Shown here: positions 62,267-64,000 of the stretch, one piece after another
Layout: each line of letters begins with the position of its first letter
How positions within the stretch are numbered: position 1 is the first letter of the stretch
DNA from: Bradyrhizobium niftali
GTDB lineage: Bacteria; Pseudomonadota; Alphaproteobacteria; Rhizobiales; Xanthobacteraceae
DNA length: 64,000 nucleotides
Reading direction: 5' to 3'
NCBI RefSeq assembly: GCF_004571025.1
Contig: NZ_SPQT01000015.1
Location: forward strand, 1-64,000
Translations under genes and position numbers: made by a program
Notes under the pieces: generated by a model
What the model was told of the DNA's origin: nothing
What the model saw: only the letters and a program-made list of their open reading frames with translations
Databases searched by the model: none

Positions 62267-63091
62267 ATGATTGATCCACTCTACGTCGCCTCCGGCTTCG
62301 GCGTCGGCCTGCTTGTCGGGATGACCGGCGTTGGTGGCGGCTCGTTGATGACGCCGCTGCTGATCCTGCTGTTCGGCGTCCATCCGTCCACCGCGGTTGG
62401 CACCGACCTGCTCTATGCCGCGGCCACCAAGACCGGCGGCAGCTTCGTCCATGGCTGGTCGCGCAGCGTGCACTGGCAGGCGGTGCTGCGGCTCGCCTGC
62501 GGCAGCCTTCCGGCAAGCGCCCTGACGCTGTTCGTGCTGTGGAAGCTCGATCTCAGGAGCGATTCCGAGCGCAGTCTCGTCAATCTCGTGCTGTGCTTCG
62601 CCCTGCTGCTGACCGCAACGTCCCTGATCTTCCGCAAGGCGATCATGGAACGCTACCGCAGGAAGCTGGAGCGCGTCGACGAGCGCACCACGGCGATTGC
62701 GACCGTGGTCACGGGAATCGTGCTCGGTGTGCTGGTGTCGATTTCATCCGTCGGCGCCGGCGCGGTCGGCGTGACCGTGCTGCTGCTGCTCTACCCGCGC
62801 CTGCCGATGGCGACCATCGTCGGCTCCGACATCGCCCATGCGGTGCCGCTGACGCTGGTCGCTGGCATCGGACATTGGGCGCTTGGCGACGTCGATTGGG
62901 CCCTGATGGGCGTGCTGCTGCTGGGCTCGCTGCCCGGCATCATCGTCGGCAGCTTCAGTGCGACGCGCGTCCCCGAGATGGTGCTGCGCCTGACGCTTGC
63001 CAGCGTGCTGTTCGTGGTCGCCGGCAAGATCATGTTTGCGGAGCTGAACCTGTCATCCGCGTTCGTGACGGCTCTGGCCTGGACGCATTAG
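62267..63091 (+). CDS. TauE/SafE-family sulfite exporter-like membrane protein
   Basis: A 274-residue protein with about eight membrane helices in two similar halves: GFGVGLLVGMTGVGGGSLMT opens the first and GIVLGVLVSISSVGAGAVGV the second, both with the Gly-rich family motif. LLPLSI-like LLGSLPGIIVGSFSATRVPE is in the second half. The family transports sulfite, sulfoacetate, sulfonates or other anions; substrate cannot be told. The ATG lies just after a CCGGGAC. The 188 bp before it contain no further gene. Confidence 0.9.
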   Translation: MIDPLYVASGFGVGLLVGMTGVGGGSLMTPLLILLFGVHPSTAVGTDLLYAAATKTGGSFVHGWSRSVHWQAVLRLACGSLPASALTLFVLWKLDLRSDSERSLVNLVLCFALLLTATSLIFRKAIMERYRRKLERVDERTTAIATVVTGIVLGVLVSISSVGAGAVGVTVLLLLYPRLPMATIVGSDIAHAVPLTLVAGIGHWALGDVDWALMGVLLLGSLPGIIVGSFSATRVPEMVLRLTLASVLFVVAGKIMFAELNLSSAFVTALAWTH

Positions 63092-63117
63092 GCCAGAGAC
63101 GGCGCCCCACTCTCACT

Positions 63118-63219
63118 GTCGTCGCCCGGCTTGACCGGGCGACCCAGTACTCCGAGGCGTCTGTGGTTGAACCGACAGGCCGCGGCGTACTGGATGCCCC
63201 GCCTTCGCGGGGCATGACC
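63118..63219. repeat. Palindromic intergenic repeat, family B (copy 6)
   Basis: GTCGTCGCCCGGCTTGACCG, then GACCCAGTACTCCGAGGCGT, then GCGTACTGGATGCCCCGCCT and GCGGGGCATGACC. Convergent gap before the last gene. Confidence 0.75.
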
Positions 63220-63241
63220 GAGAGTTATGGGTTGACGCGAA

Positions 63242-64000
63242 CTACTCCGCGGTCCAGCCACCGTCGATCGAGAGGTTGGTGCCGGTGATCTGCGCGGCAT
63301 CGTCGCTGCACAGGAACAGCGCAAGTGCGGCGACCTGCTCGGAGGTGACGAACTCCTTGGTCGGCTGCGCGTCGAGCAGCACGTCGTTGATGACCTGCTC
63401 ACGGGTGAGATTGCGCGCCTTCATCGTGTCGGGAATCTGCTTCTCGACCAGCGGCGTCCAGACATAGCCGGGGCTGATGCAGTTGCAGGTGATCTTGTGG
63501 GTCGCGACTTCCAGCGCCACGGTCTTGGTGAGACCGGCGATGCCGTGCTTGGCCGAGACGTAGGCCGACTTGAACGGCGAGGCGACCAGCGAATGCGCGG
63601 AAGCGGTATTGATGATGCGGCCCCAACCCTTCTTCTTCATGCCGGGCACCGCGGCGCGGATGGCATGGAAGGCCGAGGACAGGTTGATGGCGATGATCTG
63701 GTCCCATTTCTCCGGCGGGAATTCCTCGATCGGCGAGACGAACTGGATGCCGGCATTGTTGACGAGGACGTCGACCGAGCCGAAGGTCTTCTCGCCGAGC
63801 GCGATCATCCCGGCGATCTCGGCCGGCTTGGTCATGTCGGCGGGCGAGTAGATCGCCTTCACGCCGAAGTCCGACTCGATCTTCGCGCGTTCCTTCTCGA
63901 TGTCCTCGGGCGAGCCGAAGCCGTTGATGACGACGTTGGCACCGGCCGCCGCGAAGGCGCGGGCATAAGCGAGCCCGATGCCGCTGGTCGATCCGGTCAC
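63242..64000 (-). CDS. 3-hydroxybutyrate dehydrogenase, partial at window end
   Basis: The last 252 residues of a short-chain dehydrogenase that interconverts D-3-hydroxybutyrate and acetoacetate with NAD, a step in polyhydroxybutyrate use. The N-terminal strand lies outside the window; the frame enters at VTGSTSGIGLAYARAFAAAG. VLVNNAGIQFVSPIEEFPPE, IINTASAHSLVASPFKSAYV and VSAKHGIAGLTKTVALE give the catalytic Ser-Tyr-Lys set, and ISPGYVWTPLVEKQIPD plus the LTREQVINDVLLDAQPTKEF insert are typical of the HBDH family. The GTG at the edge is not the true start. Confidence 0.93.
   Translation of the reverse strand: MTGSTSGIGLAYARAFAAAGANVVINGFGSPEDIEKERAKIESDFGVKAIYSPADMTKPAEIAGMIALGEKTFGSVDVLVNNAGIQFVSPIEEFPPEKWDQIIAINLSSAFHAIRAAVPGMKKKGWGRIINTASAHSLVASPFKSAYVSAKHGIAGLTKTVALEVATHKITCNCISPGYVWTPLVEKQIPDTMKARNLTREQVINDVLLDAQPTKEFVTSEQVAALALFLCSDDAAQITGTNLSIDGGWTAE

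Overview
The window looks like chromosomal DNA from a Bradyrhizobium-type alphaproteobacterium. This rests on high GC, close protein resemblance to rhizobial families (RcdA/DUF1465, DUF1192, DUF4164, DUF459, TfdA-alpha-like dioxygenase), and many ~100 bp palindromic intergenic repeats of the kind common in that genus. No plasmid, phage or complete insertion sequence is visible. The one mobile-element trace is an IS5-type transposase C-terminus at the left edge. No tRNA, rRNA or CRISPR array was found.

Layout. 1-6630: transposase remnant, an NTF2-like protein, then a minus-strand DNA-repair/envelope block (yebC, ruvC-ruvA-ruvB, a duplicated-domain DUF6869-like protein, a Tat-exported metallophosphoesterase, ybgC). 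6833-10126: two paralogous soluble chemoreceptors whose putative sensor domain lies at the C terminus. 10242-16176: a D-threonine aldolase-type enzyme behind a long leader, then a three-gene molybdenum oxidoreductase operon (2Fe-2S subunit, Tat-exported molybdopterin subunit, triheme cytochrome c). 16469-19861: minus-strand block with a secreted hypothetical protein, YmdB-like phosphodiesterase, 5-formyl-THF cyclo-ligase, a 6S RNA gene, zapA and DUF4164. 20228-29851: central carbon cluster tkt-gap-pgk-class II fba-class I fba, then a ThiE-like protein, a Sel1-repeat protein and an inositol monophosphatase.

29990-34342: RND efflux pump (permease plus lipoprotein adaptor). 34604-36268: LysR regulator divergent from an SRPBCC protein. 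36311-37488: cyclopropane-synthase-like methyltransferase with a possible upstream small ORF. 37660-40167: ExbB/MotA-like plus OmpA/MotB-like stator pair with a GNAT gene. 40324-44000: ABC exporter, rpmE, RcdA homologue, DUF1192, and a candidate small RNA. 44090-50849: quinone oxidoreductase, two cyclic-di-GMP enzymes (one EAL with degenerate GGDEF, one Cache-GGDEF), and small envelope proteins. 51029-55384: galU, MltB-like transglycosylase, and an SGNH/DUF459 protein lacking its catalytic Ser and His. 55539-64000: CsbD protein, two SDRs, a TfdA-like dioxygenase, YqgE, a DsbD-N-like protein, a polysaccharide flippase, TauE/SafE, and a 3-hydroxybutyrate dehydrogenase cut by the window end.

Most of the window is ordinary core chromosome. 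The points most worth a second look are the chemoreceptor pair with a C-terminal sensor-like domain (one with an embedded PilZ), the candidate anti-Shine-Dalgarno small RNA near 43450-43545, the SGNH pseudo-enzyme, the duplicated DUF6869-like gene inside the ruv-ybgC locus, and at least seven palindromic repeat families. I did not find strong evidence for a wholly new multi-gene system.
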